Assembly (NCBI RefSeq): GCF_021441885.1
Contig: NZ_CP090438.1
Coordinates: 1,550,001 to 1,614,000 of the forward strand
Direction: 5' to 3'
Length of the DNA stretch: 64,000 bases
From: Vibrio maritimus
GTDB taxonomy: Bacteria > Pseudomonadota > Gammaproteobacteria > Enterobacterales > Vibrionaceae
Shown piece by piece: positions 33,623 to 41,664 of the stretch (position 1 is the first letter of the stretch; each line of letters starts with the position of its first letter). The notes under the pieces were generated by a model that ran no database searches, was not told the DNA's origin, and saw only the letters and a list, made by a program, of their open reading frames with translations. A program made the translations under genes and the position numbers.

Positions 33623-34057
33623 ATGGAAATTACAACGGGAAAGTCTATTGAACTCATCGAAAAAGCTCAGGCTATTCGTTATCAGGTATTCACGGTGGAG
33701 CAAAACATTCCGAATGAATTGGACTTTGATGGCTTAGATTGTGTTGCGGAACATGTTCTTGTTACAGAAACGAATCAAGCTGTGGCGACAGCTCGTCTAG
33801 TTATCAATGCTGATGGCTCTTCAGTTATGGCTAGAGTCGCTGTCCTTGAAGCTTATCGAGGTCGTGGCATTGCCTCCATTGTTGTTAACAAGTTAATTGA
33901 GTATGCCAAAGAGCAAGGAGTGAGCTCTATAGAAATTCATGCCCACAGCTATTTGCGTGATTACTATGAAATATTTGGATTTGAGTTTATCCAAGAAGTA
34001 GAGATAGTTGGAGAGCATCAACTCATCGAAATGCGCTATCAATTAGCACTCACGTAA
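33623..34057 (+). CDS. GNAT acetyltransferase
   Basis: The protein is 144 residues from the ATG at 33623, with AAGGA seven bases upstream; the in-frame 33581 and 33617 starts have no such site. The acetyl-CoA loop is VLEAYRGRGIASIVVNKLIEYA, and the N-terminus (AQAIRYQVFTVEQNIPNELDFDG) is that of the ElaA/YjcF group. The acceptor is unknown. It is the first gene after the last recognisable attC remnant. Confidence 0.9.
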   Translation: MEITTGKSIELIEKAQAIRYQVFTVEQNIPNELDFDGLDCVAEHVLVTETNQAVATARLVINADGSSVMARVAVLEAYRGRGIASIVVNKLIEYAKEQGVSSIEIHAHSYLRDYYEIFGFEFIQEVEIVGEHQLIEMRYQLALT

Positions 34058-34083
34058 ACGGCAGTACAGGGTTGGAGAGTCCA

Positions 34084-34533
34084 ATGCACCTAAAGTACAA
34101 AATTACCGACCCCGGATGTAAAGAGTTTTCAGCGCTGGTGCAAGAGCTAAATGCCACTCTAAAAGCGATCACGACCGACACTGGTGAAAGTTCATTTGTT
34201 CGTGACGAGTTCTGTCCAAGTACGGATGGATGTATAGTGATTTATGACCAAGATATAGCGGTAGCTTGTGGGCTATTCAGGAAACATCAAAATGGCTCAT
34301 GTGAACTAAAGCGTATGTTTTCCAAAGAAAAAGGCGCAGGTAGTTATCTGATTTCACAGCTTGAATCCTATGCTCTCCAAAAAGGTTATGAGCGTGCGGT
34401 GCTATCGACACGGAGAGTAAATAAGCTAGCAATCAACTTCTACAAACGACATGGTTACAGTGAGATCGAGGCATATGGAAAGTATGTGCATACAGATAGA
34501 TCGATCTGTTTAGGCAAGGCCTTATGTAACTAG
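34084..34533 (+). CDS. GNAT acetyltransferase
   Basis: The protein is 149 residues from the ATG at 34084 (GGAG six bases upstream; TTG at 34072 rejected). It has a GNAT core with CELKRMFSKEKGAGSYLISQLE and FYKRHGYSEIEAYG. It is close to MarR-associated N-acetyltransferases such as PanZ-like or putative amino-acid acetylases, but no substrate can be named. It lies 26 bp after the previous GNAT and 8 bp before a DJ-1 gene. Confidence 0.88.
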   Translation: MHLKYKITDPGCKEFSALVQELNATLKAITTDTGESSFVRDEFCPSTDGCIVIYDQDIAVACGLFRKHQNGSCELKRMFSKEKGAGSYLISQLESYALQKGYERAVLSTRRVNKLAINFYKRHGYSEIEAYGKYVHTDRSICLGKALCN

Positions 34534-34541
34534 GAGACAAT

Positions 34542-35138
34542 ATGGATATAGCGGTTGTAACATTTGATGGATTTAATGAATTAGATTCTTTTATTGCATC
34601 GGCAATTTTAAATCGCATGAAAGACCAAGGCTGGAATGTTCAGATAACCTGCCCGACAAAGTCGGTGACGTCAATGAATGGTCTTGAGATTGTTGCTCAG
34701 CAACCATTAGAGTTTGCTAACAAAGCTGACGCAGTACTTTTTGGTAGTGGAATGCTAACAAGACAAATAGCTCGGGATGAAGCTATTTTATCGCGATTTT
34801 CCTTAGATTCGTCAAAGCAGGTGATAGGGGCGCAGTGTTCAGGAACTCTACTCTTATCTGCGTTAGGTCTGCTAAACGATGTTCCCGCTTGCACCGACTT
34901 AACGACGAAACCTTGGGTGCAGGAGTTAGGGATCGACGTTCTTGACCAACCATTGTATGCCAGCGGGAATATCGCGACATCGGGTGGTTGTTTATCGTCA
35001 ACGTACTTAGCTGCGTGGATTATCTGTAAGTTGGCCAGCAAAGAAGATGCAATGGCAGCCATGCACTATGTTGCACCGGTAGGTGAAAAAGAAGCGTCAC
35101 TCGATCATTGTATGTCTGTGATATCAGCTTACATTTAG
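34542..35138 (+). CDS. DJ-1/PfpI family protein
   Basis: The 198-residue alpha/beta protein opens MDIAVVTFDGFNELDSFIA, carries the nucleophile-elbow cysteine in GAQCSGTLLLSALGLL, and ends with TSGGCLSSTYLAAWII. These are the DJ-1/PfpI landmarks. Members include glyoxalase III-type, isonitrile hydratase and stress proteins. The exact activity is not determinable. TAGGAGACAAT precedes the ATG. Confidence 0.9.
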   Translation: MDIAVVTFDGFNELDSFIASAILNRMKDQGWNVQITCPTKSVTSMNGLEIVAQQPLEFANKADAVLFGSGMLTRQIARDEAILSRFSLDSSKQVIGAQCSGTLLLSALGLLNDVPACTDLTTKPWVQELGIDVLDQPLYASGNIATSGGCLSSTYLAAWIICKLASKEDAMAAMHYVAPVGEKEASLDHCMSVISAYI

Positions 35139-35195
35139 AACACCGTCTAGCACAGCACTATATGCATTCAGAGTTTTACCAACGGAAGGGAATCG

Positions 35196-35639
35196 ATGAA
35201 GTTAGCACAATTAAACATAGCATTGTCCAAATACCCATTGGACGCGCCGGAAATCAGAGATTTTGTTGATAATTTAGATTTGGTCAATGGCATAGCGGAA
35301 GAAAGTGAAGGCTTTATTTGGCGCTTAAAAGATGAAAGTGGCGATGCGACCAGTATCCAGCTATTCGATGACCCAAATATGATTGTCAACATGTCCGTTT
35401 GGGAGTCCGTCGATACGTTGAAAAACTTTATGTTTAGAACGCATCATAGAGACTTTATGCGACGCAAGAGCGAATGGTTCTATCGTCTTGATGAAGACAG
35501 TTACGTTCTTTGGTGGGTCAGTGATAACCATATTCCTACCACTGAAGAGGCTCTAGAGCGATTAGAGCATCTGCGTAAGAATGGTGATAGCCCTTATGCT
35601 TTTACTTTTAAAAGTAACTACACACCTGATGATGTATAA
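35196..35639 (+). CDS. DUF3291 protein
   Basis: The 147-residue protein carries the DUF3291 pattern: MKLAQLNIA at the start, GFIWRLKDE, MSVWESVDTLKNFMFRT, HRDFMRRKSEWF and WWVSDNHIPTTEEALERL. The fold is a ferredoxin-like dimer related to antibiotic-biosynthesis monooxygenases. The function is unknown. GGAAGGGAATCG precedes the ATG. Confidence 0.88.
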   Translation: MKLAQLNIALSKYPLDAPEIRDFVDNLDLVNGIAEESEGFIWRLKDESGDATSIQLFDDPNMIVNMSVWESVDTLKNFMFRTHHRDFMRRKSEWFYRLDEDSYVLWWVSDNHIPTTEEALERLEHLRKNGDSPYAFTFKSNYTPDDV

Positions 35640-35694
35640 GTGAGCTTTCTATGGTACGAATTCGCATATGCAATACAACTTGGATTAAAAGCTA

Positions 35695-35934
35695 ATGGAA
35701 GAGGCGATATCATCAATTTTTAGAGTTCTGGGTTCTGCTTTGAGGTCCATCGTTCAGTCAATCATTGTTGAGCGTATTGGCTACAGTATAGGTTGGATGG
35801 TCTCTAAGATTTCTACATTTGGACGTTTTCCTTCTGATAAACCTTCGAACTCAGAGCGCTCCAAAGTCAGTTATATTGGTCTCATAAGTATCGTGCTGAT
35901 TCTGTTAGCCATTGCCTGTTTTAATGGTGGCTAG
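35695..35934 (+). CDS. Small hypothetical membrane protein (79 aa)
   Basis: An amphipathic N-terminal half (EEAISSIFRVLGSALRSIVQ) and a C-terminal transmembrane helix (VSYIGLISIVLILLAIACF) make a small tail-anchored-like protein. The ATG at 35695 has only a weak AAAGCTAAT leader. No family is recognised. Confidence 0.6.
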   Translation: MEEAISSIFRVLGSALRSIVQSIIVERIGYSIGWMVSKISTFGRFPSDKPSNSERSKVSYIGLISIVLILLAIACFNGG

Positions 35935-36111
35935 TCAGGTTAATAGACTAGGGCAGGCTGTTAGTGCTCATATCTTTATATGTGCCCTTATGAGTCTGGA
36001 GTGTGTATTGCTATTCATTCCGTGCATTAGACAATGTGAACAGACTCGCATCGTGATTGAGTGACAGATTTCAATTTTAGCCTTCTGTAGAACAATAAAA
36101 CAGGAGGTTCT

Positions 36112-36495
36112 ATGAAGCGTAAAATTGAGTTCGTGAAGCATCCCCACGCACTAGATGCCTGTAAGTCTTCAGTGATTGTGGGAATAGCAGTACTACTAGC
36201 ATTGCAGTTTGTTTTTTCTTTGGAGCAAAGTGCGTTCACTTATGGTGGTGTGATCGTCGGCGCTGTATTTCAATACATAGCCATTATGCGCAAAAGTGAA
36301 AGTAACCTTACTGTCGATACGACCGATGTGTATTTGTTTAGTATTCCTGCGGCATTAAGATGTCAAAAGTCGATTCTTGGTAAACCGTATATCCGTGTTA
36401 CCTCTTTAACGCGTTATGGCTACCATAGAGTAAAGGTTTACGAGGACTGGGTAACTGAGTGTGACTGGCAGTTTATGTTGACTAAGTGCTCATAA
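36112..36495 (+). CDS. Small hypothetical two-TM membrane protein
   Basis: The 127-residue protein has two hydrophobic helices (~22-40 SSVIVGIAVLLALQFVFSL; ~44-60). A short beta-rich cytosolic tail follows (LTVDTTDVYLF, YIRVTSLTRYGYHRVKVYEDW). CAGGAGGTTCT gives a strong ribosome-binding site. No family is recognised. Confidence 0.72.
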   Translation: MKRKIEFVKHPHALDACKSSVIVGIAVLLALQFVFSLEQSAFTYGGVIVGAVFQYIAIMRKSESNLTVDTTDVYLFSIPAALRCQKSILGKPYIRVTSLTRYGYHRVKVYEDWVTECDWQFMLTKCS

Positions 36496-36549
36496 GATGG
36501 CGATGAAGCATAGAGTATTAATGGTTCAGTACATTTATGTGTAATTCGG

Positions 36550-36816
36550 ATGACAAGTTTGGTGAAATCTATGATTAGCTGTGAACAATATGATTACATT
36601 GAAATAGTTTGCTTATATCACTATCCAATAGAATTAACGATGAAATCTGGAGAGCGAATTAACGGTGTTGCCTTGGATACTAAGCGCAACGACCAAAAGC
36701 AAGAGTGTATCGAGATGAAGATCGACGAAACTAAGCAGTTAGTTATTCTAGAGGACATCTCTAAACTTACAGTTAGTGTGAAAAATCCACATTTTAGTGA
36801 GGTTACGTTTCAGTAG
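36550..36816 (+). CDS. rof: Rho-binding antiterminator (Rof/YaeO family)
   Basis: The protein is 88 residues, or 81 if the ATG at 36571 is used, which gives the family's usual start MISCEQYDYIEIVCLYHYP. The remaining landmarks are LTMKSGERINGVALDTKRN, EDISKLTV and NPHFSEVTF. Rof binds the RNA-binding site of the termination factor Rho and blocks it. It stands alone here among GNAT and unknown genes, away from the housekeeping context usual for yaeO. Confidence 0.88.
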   Translation: MTSLVKSMISCEQYDYIEIVCLYHYPIELTMKSGERINGVALDTKRNDQKQECIEMKIDETKQLVILEDISKLTVSVKNPHFSEVTFQ

Positions 36817-36858
36817 CGCTAACACGTAGCGCCTTGCCGGGAAGGGTTTAAGAGGACT

Positions 36859-37305
36859 ATGATAGTCGATAAAACCACCACAAAGGATTTAAATAGTATT
36901 GTTTCTTTAGTGAAACAAGTGGCAAGCTGTGATGTTTTGCCATTGTTAAGCATACAAGGACAAACTGAGTTTACTACAAGAGTACTTAGCGATATTGAGA
37001 CCACGTTGTATACGACAGCTTTCTGTACACTCAAAGTTGTCATTGATAAGGAAATTGTCGGTTACGGAGCGCTTCGTAACGGTAACTATCTTACTCACCT
37101 TTTCATATCTAAACATTGCCAAGGTAAAGGTATAGGCAAAGCCTTGCTTACTCGTCTTCTAGAGACTTCAACAGAGTCTGAAATTGATCTGCGCTCTTCA
37201 ATCAATGCAGCAAGCTTCTACGAAAACTATGGTTTTATCCGAATAGGCGAAGAGACTGAGTTTAATGGTATTCGATTTGTGCCAATGCGTTTGGTTCGAT
37301 TTTAG
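36859..37305 (+). CDS. GNAT acetyltransferase
   Basis: The 148-residue protein has the acetyl-CoA loop LFISKHCQGKGIGKALLTRLLE and SINAASFYENYGFIRIGEE at the C-terminal end. AGAGGACT precedes the ATG. The preceding spacer contains a GCGCTAACACGTAGCGC palindrome. The acceptor is unknown. Confidence 0.9.
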   Translation: MIVDKTTTKDLNSIVSLVKQVASCDVLPLLSIQGQTEFTTRVLSDIETTLYTTAFCTLKVVIDKEIVGYGALRNGNYLTHLFISKHCQGKGIGKALLTRLLETSTESEIDLRSSINAASFYENYGFIRIGEETEFNGIRFVPMRLVRF

Positions 37306-37331
37306 ACACCTCACCAGTCATAGAGGATGAC

Positions 37332-37793
37332 ATGACATTTAGCGAGATAAAAGCTGGAGACACACAGCTTCAAAAAGAACTGCTTCTTACTGCATTATGG
37401 ACACCAGACGACGAAGCAGACCATAGTCCAGAGGTATTAGAGCTTCCGCATATCAAAGCATATTATGAAAACTGGGGTAGGGAGGGTGATATTGGTTTCT
37501 TTGCAATGTCTCCAGACTCAGCGCCAATGGGCATCGTGCAGGCACGCTACAAGTCCAGTCAAACGAAAGCCTACTCTGATTACCCGGAAGTCGCGATAGC
37601 GGTTCATCCGAACTATCGAGGACGAGGGATTGCGTCTGCGTTAATGGAGCAACTTATCAAATCTGTTCCGTCGGGTCTGAGACTCGGTGTTCACCCAAAA
37701 AATACGTCTGCAATCAAGTTGTATGAGAAATATGGTTTTAGAACGTATGAAATTGCCGAAAATGGCTATGCACAGATGGTTCGTGAAATTTAA
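37332..37793 (+). CDS. GNAT acetyltransferase
   Basis: The 153-residue protein has the acetyl-CoA loop IAVHPNYRGRGIASALMEQLI and the ending NTSAIKLYEKYGFRTYE. The N-terminal LLLTALWTPDDEADHSPEVLE is typical of a widespread uncharacterised GNAT group. It is 26 bp downstream of the previous GNAT. Confidence 0.9.
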   Translation: MTFSEIKAGDTQLQKELLLTALWTPDDEADHSPEVLELPHIKAYYENWGREGDIGFFAMSPDSAPMGIVQARYKSSQTKAYSDYPEVAIAVHPNYRGRGIASALMEQLIKSVPSGLRLGVHPKNTSAIKLYEKYGFRTYEIAENGYAQMVREI

Positions 37794-37880
37794 TATCTTA
37801 GTGCAGACTTACTGGCGTTGACGCAGTTACTCTGCGCGAAATAGAGACAAGTTATCGAATGTAATGAGAAGGGAAAGACG

Positions 37881-38294
37881 ATGCCTATGACTATCAAAGG
37901 TAGATGCTTATGTGGCTCTGTTGAGTTTGAATTAGAAGATAGATTCGAGAACTTCTATTTTTGCTACTGCGAGCAATGTAGAAAAGTGACGGGGTCGTCT
38001 CTTGCCTCCAACGCGATTACGGATAAGCATAACTTAACTTGGTTAAAGGGAGACGATTTAGTTGTACGTTTCGACCACCCAGAAGGAAGTTTTTCCAAGG
38101 CGTTCTGTTCTCGTTGTGGTTCAGGTTTACCCCATGAATCTCAGAATGGTACCGATCTTGTGGTGCCAGTGGGGAGCCTTGATAGCGCACCCTCATTATC
38201 GCCAACTGCCCAAATCTTTAGTGCAGAGAAGACTAAGTGGTTCAAAGAAGGTATTTCAGCCCCGGAGTATAAAGGGTTTAAGGTTTCCAATTAG
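37881..38294 (+). CDS. GFA-family (Mss4-like) zinc protein
   Basis: The 137-residue protein has the zinc-site cysteines of the glutathione-dependent formaldehyde-activating family: CLCGSVEFEL, CYCEQCRKVTGSS and FCSRCGSGLP. Most members are not formaldehyde-activating enzymes, and the real substrate is unknown. GAAGGGAAAGACG precedes the ATG. Confidence 0.9.
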   Translation: MPMTIKGRCLCGSVEFELEDRFENFYFCYCEQCRKVTGSSLASNAITDKHNLTWLKGDDLVVRFDHPEGSFSKAFCSRCGSGLPHESQNGTDLVVPVGSLDSAPSLSPTAQIFSAEKTKWFKEGISAPEYKGFKVSN

Positions 38295-38414
38295 GACAGT
38301 GCGTAGGTAGCTTGTTCTCTTAAAAGCATAGTTTGCGACGCAGGTAATAGAGCGTCTTATTTAGTCAGCTCAATGCCATTCAAGAATGAGATTTAAGAAT
38401 ACAAAGGAATGTCG

Positions 38415-38807
38415 ATGAATCTAAATCAAGTGACTTTAGCGGTACACGATATCGATGCTGCTGTAGAGTTTTATAGTAAGTTAGGATTAAAGCAGATTGT
38501 CGCAGACTCACATTACGCGCGTTTCTCCTTTCCAGATGGTGATGCGACGTTTTCTATCTACCTTGATAGAGATAAGCAGGGGTTAGAATGTCGAGGAGTG
38601 GTTTATTTTGAGCATGAAGAGTTAGACGATTTGGTTGGCAATATAAAAGATAAAGGCATAGCGTTTATCAAGGAGCCGACTATGCAGCCGTATCTGTGGA
38701 GAGAAGCAATGCTACAGGACCCCTCAGGAAATTTGATCAAACTGTACTGGGCTGGTGAGAATCGATTGAATCCACCTTGGAAGCTGAATGACACCGAATC
38801 AAAGTAG
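38415..38807 (+). CDS. VOC-superfamily (glyoxalase/bleomycin-resistance-like) protein
   Basis: The protein is 130 residues from the ATG at 38415, with AGGA six bases upstream; the ATG at 38409 abuts the ribosome-binding site. Two beta-alpha-beta-beta-beta units are visible: NQVTLAVHDIDAAVEFYSKLG and REAMLQDPSGNLIKLYWAG. The metal-binding Glu/His set cannot be assigned confidently. The function is unknown. Confidence 0.88.
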   Translation: MNLNQVTLAVHDIDAAVEFYSKLGLKQIVADSHYARFSFPDGDATFSIYLDRDKQGLECRGVVYFEHEELDDLVGNIKDKGIAFIKEPTMQPYLWREAMLQDPSGNLIKLYWAGENRLNPPWKLNDTESK

Positions 38808-38822
38808 TTTGGGTGTGAACCA

Positions 38823-39365
38823 GTGAATCGATTGATACAACTAATTGGAAATGATAGCGCCAGGCTAGAAGCTATCCATCAGGTCTATCTTCTTGCGCTA
38901 CCACAGTGTTATTTAGCGGCGGGGTTTGTTCGAAATCTGGTTTGGGACCATCTGCATAACAAGAAAGTCTCAACACCATTGAATGACATCGATGTTGTGT
39001 ATTTTGATCCAAATGAAACCGATGATTCCACATATCTTGTTTACGAAAACATGCTGAGCAAGGTAATGCCTCAGTATCATTGGCAAGTTCGAAATCAAGC
39101 CATTATGCATTACCGAAATGGAGATATGCCTTATACAAGCACGTTAGACGCTATGAGTTACTGGCCAGAGAAAGAAACAGCGGTGGGGATCCGTCAAGTC
39201 GCTTTTGGACAGTTTGAATGTATATCTGCATTTGGTTTCGATTCGTTGTTCCAAGCTAAGCTATCACCCAATCCGAAAAGACCATTGAGTGTTTTCCATA
39301 AGCGAGTAGAGTCAAAGCAGTGGTTGCGACAGTGGCCTTTACTGACTGTTGTAGAGCCAAGCTAA
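38823..39365 (+). CDS. Nucleotidyltransferase-fold protein (DUF925-like)
   Basis: The 180-residue protein has a GTG start at 38823 that gives MNRLIQLIGNDS. YLAAGFVRNLVWDHLHNK followed by LNDIDVVYFD provides the pol-beta-type G-x-x-R/N and D-x-D residues. The family is common, and its target (often assumed to be an RNA or a sugar) is unproven. The gene is 15 bp downstream of the VOC gene. Confidence 0.85.
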   Translation: MNRLIQLIGNDSARLEAIHQVYLLALPQCYLAAGFVRNLVWDHLHNKKVSTPLNDIDVVYFDPNETDDSTYLVYENMLSKVMPQYHWQVRNQAIMHYRNGDMPYTSTLDAMSYWPEKETAVGIRQVAFGQFECISAFGFDSLFQAKLSPNPKRPLSVFHKRVESKQWLRQWPLLTVVEPS

Positions 39366-39422
39366 AAGTAGTCACTATATGCCCATCCACTATAAACATT
39401 TAAAAGTGAAATGAATTTTCTG

Positions 39423-39453
39423 TTGACCTCAACTTAACATGAGGTTTTAAGCT
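39423..39453 (+). promoter_or_regulatory. SoxR-type promoter and operator
   Basis: CCTCAACTTAACATGAGG (39427-39444) differs at two of 18 positions from the E. coli soxS SoxR box CCTCAAGTTAACTTGAGG. It lies between a -35 TTGACC (39423) and a -10 TAAGCT (39448), whose 19-bp spacer is the overlong spacing typical of MerR-family promoters. It points at the 50-aa ORF at 39483. Confidence 0.85.
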
Positions 39454-39482
39454 TACTCTGAGCAGTCAACGGAGGATAAGCT

Positions 39483-39635
39483 ATGCAGAATAATTATGAA
39501 CCTTTGCTATGGAAGAAAACGTTTCAAGAGGAAGTGGCGAGAGAGGTGGTACAAGCACAAAGGCGAGGGTTGCATTGGCCGAGCTTTTCTTTTGGCGTGG
39601 TGTTCGCCGTGTTAATGACGAATCTGATGTGGTGA
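39483..39635 (+). CDS. Small membrane protein (50 aa) behind a SoxR promoter
   Basis: The ATG at 39483 has GGAGG seven bases upstream. The product begins MQNNYEPLLWKKTFQEEVA, continues with a basic helix (EVVQAQRRG) and ends in a hydrophobic segment (FSFGVVFAVLMTNLMW), so it is a C-tail-anchored single-pass protein. The only promoter in view is the SoxR-type one at 39423-39453, which predicts induction by redox-cycling drugs or superoxide. I do not recognise a family. Confidence 0.78.
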   Translation: MQNNYEPLLWKKTFQEEVAREVVQAQRRGLHWPSFSFGVVFAVLMTNLMW

Positions 39636-39684
39636 CCCTTTTTGGAACTTGACCACACCAGATTCTAGGTATCACGAGTCTCGG

Positions 39685-40158
39685 TTATAGTGCAGCTAGA
39701 ATGGCTTCTGCAGTACTGACCTCAAATTGACTTGGCGCTTCTACATTGAGCTGAGTAACCACGCCATTATCGATAATCATGGCGTAGCGTTGAGAGCGCA
39801 CGCCACCAAAAGATGCGGTGTCCATATCCAGTCCGATCGCTTTGGTAAACGCCGCATCGCCGTCACCTAACATGAGCAGTTCGCTGGCGTTGTGTACCTC
39901 ACCCCAAGCTTTCATTACGAACGCATCGTTCACTGACACGCAGCAAATAAGGTCTACACCTTTTGCCTTGATCGTATCAGCATTGACGACAAACCCTGGT
40001 AGGTGAGCCTCTGAGCATGTCGGTGTGAATGCGCCGGGAACCGCAAATAACACTACTTTTTTATCAGCAAAAAGTTCAGCCACATTGTGATTTACCATGC
40101 CGTCTGCAGTGAGTTGGCTAAGGGTTACATTAGGTAGAGCTTGCCCTTGTTGAATCAT
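39685..40158 (-). CDS. Peroxiredoxin, Prx5-like
   Basis: The 157-residue thioredoxin-fold protein has the peroxidatic cysteine C48 in VPGAFTPTCSEAHLPGF, followed by FVMKAWGEVHNAS and SFGGVRSQRYAMIIDNG. These are the Prx5/AHP1 landmarks. It reduces hydroperoxides, probably with glutaredoxin or glutathione. AAGGAAGAAAC precedes the ATG. It is convergent with the SoxR-controlled ORF; both look oxidative-stress related, but they are on opposite strands. Confidence 0.93.
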   Translation of the reverse strand: MIQQGQALPNVTLSQLTADGMVNHNVAELFADKKVVLFAVPGAFTPTCSEAHLPGFVVNADTIKAKGVDLICCVSVNDAFVMKAWGEVHNASELLMLGDGDAAFTKAIGLDMDTASFGGVRSQRYAMIIDNGVVTQLNVEAPSQFEVSTAEAILAAL

Positions 40159-40295
40159 GTTTCTTCCTTATTAATTAGCTAATTGACTTACCTACTCAAA
40201 GATAGACTATCTGATCGAAGCTTGGCACTAAGGTCGACAGATTTCACGCTTTGGTGCAAAATAGCCCTCAATATTAATAGAAAATTGATGAAGTT

Positions 40296-40637
40296 ATGTC
40301 ACTCCCTCCTTGCCCAAATTGTCAATCTGAATACGTTTATCAAGACCAGTCTCAATTAATCTGCCCAGAGTGTGCCTATGAATGGAATCCTGTTGAGGCG
40401 GAAGAAAATAGTACGCCGAACATCAAGGATGCCAATGGGACTCGCCTTGAAGAAGGCGATCGTATTACATTGGCAAAAGACCTTAAAGTTAAGGGCAGCT
40501 CAATGGTTATGAAGATCGGGACCAAAGCAGTGATCAGAAGAATAGTTGATGGAAAGGACCATCAACTAGACTGCAAGGTCGATGGCGCCGGTGAAATGAT
40601 GATCACCGCAAAGTTCGTTAAAAAAGCGAACGTATAA
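40296..40637 (+). CDS. yjdM: PhnA/YjdM zinc-ribbon protein
   Basis: The 113-residue protein has an N-terminal zinc ribbon (PPCPNCQSEYVYQDQSQLICPECAYEW) and the PhnA C-terminal domain (GTRLEEGDRITLAKDLKVKG...KVDGAGEMMITAKFVKK). Although named PhnA, this protein is not known to degrade phosphonates in E. coli and its function is unclear. The length is that of the E. coli protein. Confidence 0.94.
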   Translation: MSLPPCPNCQSEYVYQDQSQLICPECAYEWNPVEAEENSTPNIKDANGTRLEEGDRITLAKDLKVKGSSMVMKIGTKAVIRRIVDGKDHQLDCKVDGAGEMMITAKFVKKANV

Positions 40638-40661
40638 ATCTTGTCAGGCAAGGGGAGAAGT

Positions 40662-41162
40662 ATGAAGTTAGAAAGCCTTGCCCCTTGTCATTTCGACATG
40701 CTGTTCGAGTTTGAACGCGATAACAAAGCTTGGTTCGAACAGTATGTTCCTGCTAGACCCGCGAGTTACTCCCAAAACGCGTCTTTTGTCACCGCTCAAC
40801 ACGCTTTGCTCGAAGAGCAGTGTTGTGAAACTAGCCTTTTTTTCGTTCTAATCGATGAAAATCGTATTGCCGCACGTGTTAACTTCACCAACATTGAAGA
40901 AGCTGAATGTGAGTTGGGGTATAGAGTCGGGCATGCTTACGTGAATAGCGGAATTGCGACTCAAGCCGTTCATGATTCGTTATTACTCGCACAGCAAAAG
41001 CTCGATCTTCGTTTAGTCTACGCAAAAGCCGCTACTAATAATCCAGCATCGATTCGTGTTCTTGAAAAATCGGGATTTTCCCGCGCTAAGCAGCGACCTG
41101 AATTGATGCGCCTCAATGAGGATGTATTAAAACTGGCCCATTTTGAACTTTCCCTTAAGTGA
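40662..41162 (+). CDS. GNAT acetyltransferase, RimJ/RimL-like
   Basis: The protein is 166 residues from the ATG at 40662 (GGGGAGAAGT upstream). Landmarks are FEFERDNKAWFEQYVPARP, ECELGYRVGHAYVNSGIATQAVHDSLL and ASIRVLEKSGFSRAKQRPELM. The group acetylates ribosomal-protein N-termini or small molecules; the target here is unknown. Confidence 0.9.
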   Translation: MKLESLAPCHFDMLFEFERDNKAWFEQYVPARPASYSQNASFVTAQHALLEEQCCETSLFFVLIDENRIAARVNFTNIEEAECELGYRVGHAYVNSGIATQAVHDSLLLAQQKLDLRLVYAKAATNNPASIRVLEKSGFSRAKQRPELMRLNEDVLKLAHFELSLK

Positions 41163-41171
41163 TAATCAACT

Positions 41172-41645
41172 ATGCCTGCATCTAGCCACTCTTACTTGTT
41201 CTCTCTTTACTCTGTCCTCAAAAGCTCCCGTTATGAAGAACAGCTGGTGGCTTTGTTTCAACAAGAATGGTCCGATTTCACTCATGAGTCACTCAATATG
41301 GCGAATACTCCTGAAGCGATTGTTGTGGAGCGTAACAATGAGGTCGTGGCAGGTATTGCTTTTACTCGTTATCCAGCACCCGATGACCCGAATGTACAGG
41401 CACTATGGTTAAACGCGGTGTATGTAAAGTCAAAATACAGAGGATTGGGGCTGGCAAGGCGGCTAGTGTTGGCAGCTATACAAGAAGCGTACAAAATCAG
41501 TGAGCCTGCTTTGTATGCTTATACCAACGTGGGCGGCATGTATGAAAGGTTGAGTTGGGAAAAAGTCGCAAAGGAAGAGGAAAATGAAGTAGGGCACAGC
41601 GTTTATCGTTATAAGCTCGACGCTATGCCCAGTTCTGTGCCCTAA
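41172..41645 (+). CDS. GNAT acetyltransferase
   Basis: The 157-residue protein has the acetyl-CoA loop AVYVKSKYRGLGLARRLVLAAIQEA, with NVGGMYERLSWEKVA at the C-terminal end. It starts 9 bp after the previous GNAT, so the two are probably co-transcribed. It is convergent with ggt. Confidence 0.88.
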   Translation: MPASSHSYLFSLYSVLKSSRYEEQLVALFQQEWSDFTHESLNMANTPEAIVVERNNEVVAGIAFTRYPAPDDPNVQALWLNAVYVKSKYRGLGLARRLVLAAIQEAYKISEPALYAYTNVGGMYERLSWEKVAKEEENEVGHSVYRYKLDAMPSSVP

Positions 41646-41664
41646 GTTCTAAACTGTGTGTTAT

